A program made the position numbers and the translations under genes. The notes under the pieces were generated by a model. It did not search any database and had not been told where the DNA came from. It saw only the letters and a program-made list of their open reading frames with translations. 64,000 nt of DNA from positions 186,001 to 250,000 of the forward strand of contig CBFIEM010000001.1 of assembly GCA_965661625.1 (NCBI GenBank), in the 5' to 3' direction. Positions 52,639-61,845 of the stretch are shown here, in pieces (the first letter of the stretch is position 1; every line of letters begins with the position of its first letter). This stretch comes from GCA-2705995 sp965661625 (lineage in GTDB: Bacteria > Bacteroidota > Bacteroidia > Flavobacteriales_G > Salibacteraceae).

Positions 52639-53340
52639 ATGATTAATAAAGTAATCACCAGTAATTCAGAGGTCATTGAGGGCCTGACAGACAACATGAC
52701 ACTCATGTTGGGCGGTTTCGGACTTTGCGGAATTCCAGAAAGAGCGATAGCCTTAATTCGCGATAGCGGTGTAAAAGGACTCACCTGTATTAGTAACAAT
52801 GCAGGGGTCGATGATTTTGGTTTAGGCCTGCTTTTACAAACACGCCAAATCAAAAAGATGATTTCCTCATATGTAGGCGAAAACGATTTATTCGAAAAGC
52901 AAATGCTAAGTGGCGAACTTGAAGTAGACCTTGTTCCGCAGGGATCGCTAGCTGAGCGGTGTAGAGCTGGGGGTGCTGGGGTTCCGGCATTTTTCACTCC
53001 TGCTGGTTTCGGAACTGAAATCGCAGAAGGAAAAGAGGTAAGGTGGTTTGATGGAAAACCACACCTTCTTGAAGAAGCGCTTACAGCGGATTTTTCATTT
53101 GTAAAAGCATGGAAAGGTGATACCGCAGGGAATTTAATTTTTAAAGCTACTGCTAGGAATTTTAATCCCGTGATGGCAATGGCTGGCAAGGTAACAGTTG
53201 CTGAAGTTGAGGAGCTTGTTCCTGCTGGAGAGCTCGACCCAAATGAAATTCATACACCAGGCATTTTTGTTCAGCGCATTTTTCAAGGAGTTGGTTATGA
53301 AAAACGCATTGAGCAACGCACTACTCGGCCACGCGCTTAA
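52639..53340 (+). CDS. 3-oxoacid CoA-transferase subunit A
   Basis: The 233-residue alpha subunit of a SCOT/ScoA-type enzyme moves CoA from succinyl-CoA to acetoacetate or a related acid. GGFGLCGIPE (CoA-binding loop, about 25-34), SNNAGVDDFGLG and QGSLAERCRAGGAGVPAFFTPAGFGT are typical. The beta subunit follows after 19 bases, so the active heterodimer is encoded here. It lies 10 bases after the PBP gene but is functionally unrelated. Confidence 0.94.
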   Translation: MINKVITSNSEVIEGLTDNMTLMLGGFGLCGIPERAIALIRDSGVKGLTCISNNAGVDDFGLGLLLQTRQIKKMISSYVGENDLFEKQMLSGELEVDLVPQGSLAERCRAGGAGVPAFFTPAGFGTEIAEGKEVRWFDGKPHLLEEALTADFSFVKAWKGDTAGNLIFKATARNFNPVMAMAGKVTVAEVEELVPAGELDPNEIHTPGIFVQRIFQGVGYEKRIEQRTTRPRA

Positions 53341-53359
53341 CTTCTAAACGATTATAACT

Positions 53360-54016
53360 ATGGCACTCGATAAACACGGAATAGCAAAACGAATAGCACA
53401 AGAGTTGGAAGACGGCATGTATGTCAACTTGGGAATAGGAATTCCAACGCTTGTCGCAAATTACGTACCCGAAGAAATTAGCGTTGAATTTCAATCTGAA
53501 AATGGGGTATTAGGCATGGGGCCGTTTCCATTTGATGGGGATGAAGATGCTGACCTCATCAATGCCGGAAAACAAACCATTACAACCAAAAAAGGAGCAG
53601 TTTTCTTCGATTCTAGTACCAGCTTTGCCATGATTCGTGGGCAACATGTCCAGCTCACTGTATTAGGAGCTATGGAGGTTTCAGAAACTGGCGACATCGC
53701 CAATTGGAAAATACCAGGTAAAATGGTCAAGGGCATGGGTGGCGCTATGGACCTCGTTGCCTCTGCAGAAAATATTATTGTGGCAATGATGCATGCGAAT
53801 AAAGCTGGCCAGTCGAAACTATTGAAAGCATGTACGCTGCCAATTACAGGGGTTAATTGCGTAAAACGCGTGGTTACTAACTTAGCTGTTATGGACATTA
53901 AAGACCGTGCTTTTCATTTAGTAGAGCGTGCTCCAGGAGTTTCGGTTGAAGAAATTGAAGCAGCAACCGAAGGAAAGCTCATAGTCCCTGATAACGTTCC
54001 AGAAATGGACATCTAA
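53360..54016 (+). CDS. 3-oxoacid CoA-transferase subunit B
   Basis: The 218-residue beta subunit carries the catalytic glutamate in the block FQSENGVLGMGPFP (about 43-57), plus MYVNLGIGIPTLV near the N-terminus and GAMDLVASAENIIVAM. Length and motifs match ScoB/AtoA-type subunits. It is the partner of the preceding gene. Substrate choice between succinate/acetoacetate and acetate/butyrate systems is not fixed. Confidence 0.94.
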   Translation: MALDKHGIAKRIAQELEDGMYVNLGIGIPTLVANYVPEEISVEFQSENGVLGMGPFPFDGDEDADLINAGKQTITTKKGAVFFDSSTSFAMIRGQHVQLTVLGAMEVSETGDIANWKIPGKMVKGMGGAMDLVASAENIIVAMMHANKAGQSKLLKACTLPITGVNCVKRVVTNLAVMDIKDRAFHLVERAPGVSVEEIEAATEGKLIVPDNVPEMDI

Positions 54017-54087
54017 CCAAATCAGTCCCTTACAGCAACTGGTGAAAGATATTTTCGTTCTTTTGTGAGCATTAAAGAAGGCACACC

Positions 54088-54816
54088 GTGAAACTCAGCA
54101 TCCTAATTCCAGCATACAACGAAGGACAGACAATCCACCTTATCCTCGATAAAGTTAAGGCCGTAAAACTTATTGGAGGTTTTGAAAAGGAAGTGGTCAT
54201 TGTGAACGATTATTCAACAGACAATACTGTTGAAGCAGTTGAGTCATATGCGGCTGAAAATAACGATTTGGACCTTCGCCTTTTCTCCCAACCAAAAAAC
54301 ATGGGAAAAGGTGCGGCTATTCACCGTGCTATTCACGAAGCTTCTGGTGATTATTGTATTATTCAAGATGCCGATTTGGAGTATGACCCTGAAGAGTACA
54401 ACATTTTGCTCAAACCTATCCTCAGCGGCTTTGCAGATGTAGTTTATGGGTCGCGTTTCATGGGTGGAAACCCCCACCGCATCCTATTCTTTTGGCACTC
54501 CATTGGAAATGCCTTTCTGACTTTCCTTTCCAACATGTTCACCAACCTGAACCTAACGGATATGGAAACGTGCTATAAACTCTTTAAAAGCGATGTTATT
54601 AAACGCCTGGATTTACGCGAAAATCGGTTTGGGTTTGAACCGGAGGTAACTGCAAAAATCAGTCGCATTCCCAATATCGCCATTTACGAAGTGGGTATTT
54701 CATACTACGGCCGAACCTATGCAGAGGGCAAAAAAATCGGGTGGAAAGATGGTTTTAGAGCCATCTATTGCATTTTAAAGTACAACTTGATTCGTACGAA
54801 TGTTTACAAAAAGTAA
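54088..54816 (+). CDS. Family 2 glycosyltransferase (dolichyl/polyprenyl-phosphate sugar synthase type)
   Basis: The 242-residue GT-A enzyme has SILIPAYNEGQTIHLILDKV (4-23), VNDYSTDNT and the metal-binding QDADLEYDP motif, followed by GSRFMGGNPHR. This is the DPM1-like clade that transfers a sugar from a nucleotide donor to polyprenyl phosphate. It has no membrane spans. It overlaps by 17 bases the next gene, a multi-span protein of the glycosyltransferase-C type, so the pair may make and then use a lipid-linked sugar. A TATTTTCG box (54050-54057, 7 of 8) lies upstream. Confidence 0.88.
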   Translation: MKLSILIPAYNEGQTIHLILDKVKAVKLIGGFEKEVVIVNDYSTDNTVEAVESYAAENNDLDLRLFSQPKNMGKGAAIHRAIHEASGDYCIIQDADLEYDPEEYNILLKPILSGFADVVYGSRFMGGNPHRILFFWHSIGNAFLTFLSNMFTNLNLTDMETCYKLFKSDVIKRLDLRENRFGFEPEVTAKISRIPNIAIYEVGISYYGRTYAEGKKIGWKDGFRAIYCILKYNLIRTNVYKK

Positions 54817-56155
54817 TCGGCTCTCTTTAATTAGTGCGGTTTCTGTATTCCTCATTTTAACCCTCACAACCTTCAACTTGTCGCGTTGGAAAAGTCATGA
54901 TGTTATCATTCATGATATTCAATCTTATTACTCCTACCTGCCTGCAATCTTCATTTACGATGACCTCTCCTTCCAATACAAATATGCTGAAAACACCCCA
55001 GAAGAAGTAAGCAAAAACGTCTGGTACATTGATCTACCAGGTGGTAAACGCGTCCAAAAGATGTCTTTGGGAACTGCTGTACTGTATGCCCCTTTTTTCT
55101 TTGCGAGCCATAGTGCAGCGAGCCTGTTGGGATACAGTACTTCCGGATACAGTTCAACCTATCAATTTGGCTTGGCTATGTCCTCGTTGTTTTACGGGGC
55201 TTTAGGCCTTGTAATGCTCTTAGTTCTACTTCGTCGTTTTGCATCCGATAAAGCCGTTGCACTAACGCTTCCTCTCGTTTACCTAGGTACTAACCTGTTC
55301 TTTTACATTGTTCAGGAAGGAGCCATGAGCCACAATTATTCGTTCTTTTTAGTCTCCTTTATGGGGGTGTTATGCTTTCGTTGGATAGCAAATCCTACCT
55401 GGATAAAAGGTCTCTTGCTTGGGTTTGTGCTCGGACTCCTTGTTATTGTCAGGCCCATCAACGTATTGCTGGCATTGTTTTTTGTACTTCTAGCTGGCTT
55501 TAGCATGAAGGCTCAAACGTTAACCATCAAGCAACTCGCTTCACAGCTCTTAATTATCGCCTTTGCCGGACTCTTAGCTGTTTTACCACAGTTGGTTTAT
55601 TGGAAGTATGCTACCGGAAACTGGATTCACTACTCTTATGGGGATGAGGGGTTCTTTTTTGGCAACCCTCAGTTTATTAAAGGCCTATTTTCTTTCAGAA
55701 AAGGATGGTTTATTTATACGCCTATTATGGCTGTAGCGTTTCTCGGCCTGCCGTTATTGTGGCAGCAACACAAGCGCACGCTGGCTGCATTAATAGCTAC
55801 AATTGCTCCATACCTATTCGTTGCATTCAGCTGGTGGTGTTGGTGGTATGGTGGATCCTATGGGAATCGCGCCTTAATTGACGTTTATCCACTTATGGCC
55901 ATTCCTTTGGCCCTCATTATGGAGCGTATTATTAGTCAGCGCAACTGGTATAAATGGGGCGGCATGGCATTGGTTTGCGGTTTACTGCTCCTCAATCAAT
56001 TTCAAACTTACCAATACCGAAAAGGTATTATCCATTACGACAGCATGTCTTGGGAGCTATACAAAGCAACTTTTTTAAATCCAACCTACCCTGCCAATTA
56101 CGATAAACTGGTAGATCCGCCAAACTATGACGCTGCCAAGCAGGGAGTGCGTTAA
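54800..56155 (+). CDS. Multi-span membrane protein, probable GT-C glycosyltransferase
   Basis: The 451-residue protein has about ten hydrophobic segments. The first outer loop reads HDIQSYYSYLPAIFIYDD, with an acidic residue and aromatic cluster where GT-C enzymes (PMT/ArnT fold) carry their catalytic Asp. Near the C-terminus is WWCWWYGGSYGNRALIDVYP, also typical of large Bacteroidota GT-C-like proteins. It probably uses the lipid-linked sugar made by the overlapping GT2. Function is inferred from fold and context. Its TAA stop shares a TTAA palindrome with the convergent exonuclease gene. Confidence 0.7.
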   Translation: MFTKSNRLSLISAVSVFLILTLTTFNLSRWKSHDVIIHDIQSYYSYLPAIFIYDDLSFQYKYAENTPEEVSKNVWYIDLPGGKRVQKMSLGTAVLYAPFFFASHSAASLLGYSTSGYSSTYQFGLAMSSLFYGALGLVMLLVLLRRFASDKAVALTLPLVYLGTNLFFYIVQEGAMSHNYSFFLVSFMGVLCFRWIANPTWIKGLLLGFVLGLLVIVRPINVLLALFFVLLAGFSMKAQTLTIKQLASQLLIIAFAGLLAVLPQLVYWKYATGNWIHYSYGDEGFFFGNPQFIKGLFSFRKGWFIYTPIMAVAFLGLPLLWQQHKRTLAALIATIAPYLFVAFSWWCWWYGGSYGNRALIDVYPLMAIPLALIMERIISQRNWYKWGGMALVCGLLLLNQFQTYQYRKGIIHYDSMSWELYKATFLNPTYPANYDKLVDPPNYDAAKQGVR

Positions 56156-56871
56156 ACTACAGAAATATCTCCCTCTGGAATAAGCTCATCACCCATGTAT
56201 TTCATAACGAGCTGAACAACGGTAACAACATCCTTCTCGCAGTAAGTAACGATGCGCTCAAGGTCATTTTCTTCCCAGTATACCGTTCCTACTTGACTGC
56301 CATCAATATCATCCTTAGGGGTTGGAATATTAAAAATTGCTGCTAACAACTCCAGTGATGTGTAGGCTTTATAATCTCCAAATTTCCACAGTTCCATCGT
56401 ATCCAAGTGGTTTACTTCCCACGGTTTTTTACCCGCAGTGTCGAGCACATTGGGTAATCGAATGCCATGAATCAGCATCCTACGTGCAATGTAAGGCAGG
56501 TCAAACTCCTTAGCGTTATGACCGCAAAGCACATGATACGGAGAATTATAATGGCTGTCCAACAGTGATTTAAACTGACTTAAGAGTGTTGCCTCATCCT
56601 CATGGGCGTAAGACTTTAAACGAAGTTCTTTTCCAGTGTGTGTGAGGTGAACAAAGCCTACAGAAATGCATATAATCTTGCCAAATTCAGCATAAATTCC
56701 GGCTCGGCCGTACAGTGACTCAGGAGAGTCCTCGTCCTCTTTTTTAAGCCGCAAAGACTTCTTCTCCCATAGTGGTTGTAAACGTTCGGGAACATCATTG
56801 TAAGTAGGGAATTGGGGTACCGTTTCAATATCCAGAAAAAGTACCTTTTCAATGGCTAGTTTATCTAACAT
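56152..56871 (-). CDS. DEDD-type 3'-5' exonuclease (PolB-like ribonuclease H fold)
   Basis: The 239-residue nuclease has the DEDDy motifs: Exo I FLDIETVP (about 12-19), Exo II LCGHNAKEFDLPYIARRM (about 114-131) and Exo III YCEKDVVTVVQL near the C-terminus. This matches the stand-alone proofreading-like exonucleases of Bacteroidota; no polymerase domain is attached. It is the last gene of a leftward unit with lipB, a serine hydrolase and a 133-residue protein. Confidence 0.87.
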   Translation of the reverse strand: MLDKLAIEKVLFLDIETVPQFPTYNDVPERLQPLWEKKSLRLKKEDEDSPESLYGRAGIYAEFGKIICISVGFVHLTHTGKELRLKSYAHEDEATLLSQFKSLLDSHYNSPYHVLCGHNAKEFDLPYIARRMLIHGIRLPNVLDTAGKKPWEVNHLDTMELWKFGDYKAYTSLELLAAIFNIPTPKDDIDGSQVGTVYWEENDLERIVTYCEKDVVTVVQLVMKYMGDELIPEGDISVV

Positions 56872-56877
56872 AACGAA

Positions 56878-57279
56878 TCAGGTTATTAATACTCCTTGTT
56901 TATTTAAAACAGGAACGTTGGTTACGTGATCATCAATTAAGCTCTCTGCTACGAAAATGTATTTCTTGTCATAAATTGTTCGTTCAATGTAATAGCTCAG
57001 CCAAAACTCATTATTAATACTGAGCAACTCCTCCGGTATGAGCTCAAACCTCAACGCCTCATTTGCCTTTACTGTGCCTATAAAACGGCGTAGTGCTGTT
57101 GTTTTAATTTGCTTCCCATCACTCTCCCCATAACCTTTTGAGGTGATGAATACATTTTCTAAATCAACTTCATTTTCATTGATAATGTATACAGCCCATT
57201 CTTCGGCCTGTTCGTACCTCTCTTTTACGATGGCCATATGTACCCCTGATACTTGCGGAAAATCAATGTCTTTTTTCAT
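56878..57279 (-). CDS. Conserved hypothetical protein
   Basis: The 133-residue soluble protein has no signal peptide. It belongs, as far as I can recall, to a family often mis-labelled phenylalanyl-tRNA synthetase alpha subunit in Bacteroidota. It shows none of the synthetase motifs; the real pheS is at 41409-42437. Recognisable blocks are DIDFPQVSGVHMAIV, EEWAVYIINE and the C-terminal NVPVLNKQGVLIT. The ATG at 57279 is preferred since it avoids overlap; 57288 is possible. It lies 1 base after the serine hydrolase and 6 before the exonuclease. Confidence 0.72.
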   Translation of the reverse strand: MKKDIDFPQVSGVHMAIVKERYEQAEEWAVYIINENEVDLENVFITSKGYGESDGKQIKTTALRRFIGTVKANEALRFELIPEELLSINNEFWLSYYIERTIYDKKYIFVAESLIDDHVTNVPVLNKQGVLIT

Positions 57280-57280
57280 G

Positions 57281-58441
57281 CTATTCAATCCAAGTTTTAG
57301 CTCCCTCTAGCCAAAGTGGCACATCGTCGGGGTATAGCCCATTTGATGATCCTAAGCGCTCATGCCCTAACCTAACCACAACCGTATTTTTTGCTGGAAT
57401 TACAAAAACATACTGACCAAGTATTCCCCTCATATAGCTCACTTTTCCAAAATCAGGGTACTTATCCGTTACCCACCACTGATAGCCGTAACGGATGTTT
57501 GGTTCACCGTTCTTCTCTATCAACCAGCTAGCAGCAGTGGTAGCTTCGCCAATGTAATTGGAGTCTACCAACTGCTCTCCATTCCATTTTCCGTTGTGCA
57601 GCACCAACAAGCCAAATCGCGCAAAATCTAATGCCGTGGCATTAAAGCAACAAAACGCCTTCTCATCACCCTCCGCATGGTCGAGGCTCCAAAGGGCGGT
57701 ATGCTGTGCTCCCATCGGATTCCAAAAACGGTCGTGAACAAATTTAGCGAGCTTCTTTCCCGATACTGCCTCTACCAATTGACCTAAAATAACGCTTACG
57801 CCGCTTTGATAATTGAACGTAACTCCTGGCTTGGTAAATACACGATACTCATCAGCCAATTCGCGCAAGTCTCTTCCATAATTCGCTTTTGCTGGATATG
57901 CCAATGGGTTGAGGTAGTTCTCGTCAAAGTTTATCCCAGCACTCATCGTTAACAGATCTACTATGCGCAGTTTGCTGGCCTCTCCTTCACAGTATCTTGG
58001 AAGGAATTCACATACAAACTGGTTAACACTTTTGATCTTACCATCTAAAATTAATGCACCAACAGCAAGGCTAACAATGGACTTCGCCATTGAAAATGAG
58101 TTTGAGATTGATGAATCATTGTGCCCCGGGCCATAATATACATGCTTGATGGAGTCGTTCTGGATTACCGCATAGGCTACAGTGCCAAGTGAGGCATGAG
58201 TGGAATCAAGGTGCTGTGGTGCTGCGTAGTTATTATAGCTTTTGGCCTTGGGTATAGGCTGAGGGCTGCTTGCTGCTATCTTCCTGTTTTCAAATTCAGA
58301 ATACTCATCTATCGAAGGACCTAATTTTCCTTTAAAAATTGTAAGCTTTATTACGCGATACAGGTAGGTATGATTTGTTGATACCAACAGAAGGTGCAAA
58401 GCCAATAAAGCACAAACAAAAATAAATAGCTTCTTTCTCAC
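57281..58441 (-). CDS. Serine hydrolase of the class C beta-lactamase / DD-peptidase family
   Basis: The 386-residue protein has an N-terminal hydrophobic anchor (about 4-22) and a beta-lactamase-fold domain. The catalytic SxxK is S117-K120 in NSFSMAKSIVSLAVG, and the second motif is YQS in TFNYQSGVSVILGQLV (YxN in true class C enzymes). The third motif region is near GHERLG at the C-terminus. Such proteins are mostly esterases or peptidases, not antibiotic-resistance enzymes. It lies 24 bases after lipB in the same direction. Confidence 0.85.
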   Translation of the reverse strand: MRKKLFIFVCALLALHLLLVSTNHTYLYRVIKLTIFKGKLGPSIDEYSEFENRKIAASSPQPIPKAKSYNNYAAPQHLDSTHASLGTVAYAVIQNDSIKHVYYGPGHNDSSISNSFSMAKSIVSLAVGALILDGKIKSVNQFVCEFLPRYCEGEASKLRIVDLLTMSAGINFDENYLNPLAYPAKANYGRDLRELADEYRVFTKPGVTFNYQSGVSVILGQLVEAVSGKKLAKFVHDRFWNPMGAQHTALWSLDHAEGDEKAFCCFNATALDFARFGLLVLHNGKWNGEQLVDSNYIGEATTAASWLIEKNGEPNIRYGYQWWVTDKYPDFGKVSYMRGILGQYVFVIPAKNTVVVRLGHERLGSSNGLYPDDVPLWLEGAKTWIE

Positions 58442-58465
58442 TTGAGTGAATTTACAACACTTCTG

Positions 58466-59167
58466 TTATTCTGCGTAAGTCCAATTGAAGACTTTAGCCA
58501 AATTAGCCTTCAATTTACCCTTTACCTCTTCTTCGTCGAGCCTCCTGCCAAGCTCAGTATGCATACTCGTGACTGCCTTATCGTCTATTCCACAAGGAAT
58601 AATATTGTTAAAATAGTCCAAGTTGCTATTCACGTTAAATGCAAAACCGTGCATGGTTACCCACCTTGAGCAGCGCACACCCATTGCACAAATTTTTCGT
58701 GCCTTGTCGTTATCTGCATCTAGCCAAACTCCAGTATACCCAGGGTAACGCTCCCCCTTAATGCCATACTCATCCAAGGTGAGAATAATGGCTTCTTCCA
58801 ATTCGCGTAAATACTTGTGAATATCTGTATAGAGCTGCTCCAAATCTAAAATGGGGTAACCAACAAGTTGACCGGGGCCATGATACGTTATATCTCCCCC
58901 CCGATTGATTTTATAAAATGAAATCTGCTGATCGCTCATCTGATCTTCAGAAAGCAGTAAGTGATCCATTTTACCACTTTTACCAAGGGTGTAGACGTGA
59001 GGGTGACTGCAAAAAAGTAAAAAGTTTTCAGGGGTTGGTAAACCAGTTGGGGCTTCCGATTTTCGAATGGCCATTTTTCGCTCAACAACGCGCTGAAACA
59101 AATCGTCTTGGTAATCCCAAGCAGCTTGATAGTCTATTTCTCCTAGGTCTTCAAAGGCGACATGCAT
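58466..59167 (-). CDS. lipB: Octanoyl-[ACP]:protein N-octanoyltransferase
   Basis: The 233-residue enzyme moves octanoate from ACP to lipoyl domains, the first step of lipoate synthesis. Landmarks are RGGDITYHGPGQLVGYPILDL (about 89-109), the catalytic lysine in KICAMGVRCSRWVTMHG and the nucleophile cysteine in NNIIPCGIDDKAVTSM. It is the first gene of a leftward unit. lipA is not in the window. Confidence 0.95.
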   Translation of the reverse strand: MHVAFEDLGEIDYQAAWDYQDDLFQRVVERKMAIRKSEAPTGLPTPENFLLFCSHPHVYTLGKSGKMDHLLLSEDQMSDQQISFYKINRGGDITYHGPGQLVGYPILDLEQLYTDIHKYLRELEEAIILTLDEYGIKGERYPGYTGVWLDADNDKARKICAMGVRCSRWVTMHGFAFNVNSNLDYFNNIIPCGIDDKAVTSMHTELGRRLDEEEVKGKLKANLAKVFNWTYAE

Positions 59168-59216
59168 GCTTCTTCAAATTTGTTGTAAAATTACGGTTTA
59201 CCAGCGAGCTAATTAA

Positions 59217-60818
59217 GTGAATCAACGATATCACATGCTTTGGGTTCTATTAGGATCAATCTGTTACACCCTTTTGTTTGTCACAGGTATTAAACGCTAT
59301 ACGTTTGGTCTGTTCGATCATAGTTTTCTTCTTCCTATTCTTCAACATATTGAAGACCCCTCTAGCTATCCTGCCGATATCATGCTCCAAGCAGCTTCTG
59401 GCTATTCAAGTCCATTTCTTCATTTTTTAGTTGGCATAAAATCACTTTTTAATTGCGATTACAGCTTCATTTTCGCCGCCCTTTACGTTCTAACGATTAG
59501 CTTGTCCTTCTTCATTTTTGGAAGGCTCATAATGGCGACAAACGTATCCCTACTCAATGTATTCGCCGGCTTTTCCCTATTGGCTATATACCAGTATTTA
59601 CCTGGAGGATTTGAGCTAATACCCGCCACCTTTCTTTTGCGAACAGCAGCACTCCCTTTTGTGCTTTGCGCTTTATATTTGGCATTCACTAAAAGCACAC
59701 TATTGAGCGCTCTATGCATTGCTTTTACCACACTCATTCACCCGCTTTCTGGATTGTATGCTGGACTTTTTATTGCCGTGTACATTTGGATGTCCGACTC
59801 ATTTAAAAGCACCATAAAGTTTAGCATCGCTCCCTTCATAACCATAATTATATTGTTACTTATATCCCCGCTTAAATCTGATATCTCATTCTTTCCTCAA
59901 AAGGAGTGGCTTTCAATACTATTTCAGCGGTCAAGCCATCACATATCACCCCTTAGCTGGAACTGGGAGCTCGTATTGCGTTACGTGTCACTTCTTTTCC
60001 TATTCCAGCTAACTCACCCAAGTTCTGCTGTTCAACAATTCAAGAAACCAATGTGGGTATTCACCTTAACGCTGAGCCTTATTGCACTGAGTGTATATTT
60101 CATCCCTATGCGATTCGTAATTCAACTGAGTCCAACACGCGCATTTACCCTCCCCATGGTTATCTCGCTTTTTGGCTTAGCCTCTGTAATTGGCTCATCT
60201 ATGCGCAACAACGCAATGGTGGCCATTGCCCTTTTCGTGCTTATTGGGAATAGCTTTAGCTTTCTAAACCCCTGGGGGTATTGGGTTACAGGTATTGTAA
60301 TCACCCTTTTTGTTGGTGCTTACTTTTTCAAACACGCCCCGTCCAGCTTAGGGTCGGTATTAATCATCTGCTGGTTTTTTGGTATTTGGTATAAAGGGTT
60401 TGAGCTCTTTCCAAAATTCAATTATCAATCTGCTCAACAAGCAGAATGGGTATCGCTTCAAACATTTGCCAAAAATAATACGGTCAAAAAGTCCTTGATT
60501 ATCGTTCCTCCTGAAACAGAAGGTTTCCGAGTAGAAAGCTCTCGCAGCAGTTATGGAGACTTCAAAGACGGTGCACTCGTATTCTACAGCCTAGCTTATG
60601 CAAAACAGTGGAAAAAGCGCATGCTGAACCTTGGAGTAGTGTTCTCTGGTGAGCATTTAAGTTCCAATTACAAGAACCTAACCTACCCTGAATTGCAAGC
60701 GGTCTATACCGAAAGCGGAAAACCATTTGAAGCTGGGTATGCCGTTGTGTATAAAGATCAGTATTCAGGACCAGAAGTGCTATTTGAAACAGCCCACTTT
60801 GCCTTTATTTCGCTTTAA
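59217..60818 (+). CDS. Polytopic membrane protein of unknown function
   Basis: The protein is 533 residues from a GTG at 59217, or 527 from the ATG at 59235. I chose the GTG since it gives a basic N-terminus before the first span, but this is uncertain. It has about eleven hydrophobic segments. The first outer loop reads YTFGLFDHSFLLPILQHIEDPSSYPADIM, a pattern I associate with large uncharacterised membrane families such as DUF6798; this is not secure. The C-terminal ~130 residues are soluble. No catalytic motif is recognised. Its 3' end overlaps the convergent isomerase gene by 14 bases. Confidence 0.65.
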   Translation: MNQRYHMLWVLLGSICYTLLFVTGIKRYTFGLFDHSFLLPILQHIEDPSSYPADIMLQAASGYSSPFLHFLVGIKSLFNCDYSFIFAALYVLTISLSFFIFGRLIMATNVSLLNVFAGFSLLAIYQYLPGGFELIPATFLLRTAALPFVLCALYLAFTKSTLLSALCIAFTTLIHPLSGLYAGLFIAVYIWMSDSFKSTIKFSIAPFITIIILLLISPLKSDISFFPQKEWLSILFQRSSHHISPLSWNWELVLRYVSLLFLFQLTHPSSAVQQFKKPMWVFTLTLSLIALSVYFIPMRFVIQLSPTRAFTLPMVISLFGLASVIGSSMRNNAMVAIALFVLIGNSFSFLNPWGYWVTGIVITLFVGAYFFKHAPSSLGSVLIICWFFGIWYKGFELFPKFNYQSAQQAEWVSLQTFAKNNTVKKSLIIVPPETEGFRVESSRSSYGDFKDGALVFYSLAYAKQWKKRMLNLGVVFSGEHLSSNYKNLTYPELQAVYTESGKPFEAGYAVVYKDQYSGPEVLFETAHFAFISL

Positions 60819-61791
60819 AGTCGGCTAGCTCTCCCTTCAGTCGGTCAATTGCATCAATCGCAACTACATCTACCTCATTGAGTACAGACAGTTCATAAGA
60901 CACCCAATCTCCCCAGTGGATTAAATAAAGTGCACGTTCAACAGCGCTCGATCCTTTACTCCAAACCTCCTGAATATTGTTTGTGTATGCGCTTATGATG
61001 TCAACGTTAATTTCAGTCCGTTTCTGATTGCGAATATAATCCGTTTCATTGCGGAAGATAACAACGGAAAAGCGCTCATCACCACCAGACCAACCTACAA
61101 GCTCGTTGTGGTTCATTTCTGGAATCACAGCATGCCAGCAAAGCATCTTTGAGTTCTCATTAAGCTGTTGTCGAAACCTTACTGCTACCCCTTGACTACC
61201 ATCACAACTGTAAATAATGGGAATGGTTCCTGAAAGTTTCTTCGCTGCGGCGTTGGCAGATTTAATTAATGATTCCCGATCTAAGTTGTTCACAAATGCT
61301 GTGATCTCACTCCGGTAATCATCGTCAATAACACCATAATTCTCTAAAAGTCTAAACAACTGAACAAAAGAGTATCCCAGCATTGAACGTGGGGGGTTGC
61401 CTCCAGGAATAATGATGTAATTAAGTCCATTTGTTCGGGCTTCTTCCAACGCTCTGCCACCAGAGGTTATAAATGCAATTTGAGCCCCAGAAGATTTAGC
61501 CTGCTCATATGCAGATAATGTTTCCTCAGTATTTCCTGAATAACTGCAAACAATTACTAGGCTTCGCTCTCCGACAAATCCCGGTAAATGATACCCTTTA
61601 TTCGTAGTGATTGGATACTTGCTCTTGTTTGCTACCAACTCAGACACGATGGTGCCTCCAATTCCAGAGCCTCCAAGTCCTGAAATCACAACATGGTCAA
61701 AAGGCCTCTCGGCAGGTTTTAATGATGCTGCTTGGGCAATACTTAACCCTTCTGTTAAATGAGTTGGGAAATTGGATATAAGGTCTTTCAT
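60805..61791 (-). CDS. Bifunctional phosphoglucose/phosphomannose isomerase (SIS domain)
   Basis: The 328-residue protein of the archaeal/Bacteroidota PGI-PMI family interconverts fructose-6-P with glucose-6-P or mannose-6-P. The SIS fold shows in VISGLGGSGIGGTIVSEL (about 36-54), VCSYSGNTEETLSAYEQA, ITSGGRALEEA and the catalytic region PEMNHNELVGW. I use the ATG at 61791, since the longer frame would begin at a TTG (61812). It lies 54 bases after the BtuB-like receptor gene in the same direction. Confidence 0.87.
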   Translation of the reverse strand: MKDLISNFPTHLTEGLSIAQAASLKPAERPFDHVVISGLGGSGIGGTIVSELVANKSKYPITTNKGYHLPGFVGERSLVIVCSYSGNTEETLSAYEQAKSSGAQIAFITSGGRALEEARTNGLNYIIIPGGNPPRSMLGYSFVQLFRLLENYGVIDDDYRSEITAFVNNLDRESLIKSANAAAKKLSGTIPIIYSCDGSQGVAVRFRQQLNENSKMLCWHAVIPEMNHNELVGWSGGDERFSVVIFRNETDYIRNQKRTEINVDIISAYTNNIQEVWSKGSSAVERALYLIHWGDWVSYELSVLNEVDVVAIDAIDRLKGELADFKAK

Positions 61792-61845
61792 TTCTTGTGA
61801 TTTCTCGTGCAAATTAAGGAATTCTGATTGACCTCCCTTTAATAA

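Noticed and set aside
52575..53189. Long open frame (204 codons) on the reverse strand across the CoA-transferase A gene
   Set aside because: The forward strand encodes an unmistakable CoA-transferase subunit A. The reverse frame has low-complexity Ser/Pro-rich sequence and no start context.
57281..58441. Beta-lactamase resistance gene
   Set aside because: SxxK is present, but the second motif is YQS and the protein is anchored and sits in a housekeeping unit; the family is mostly esterases and peptidases.
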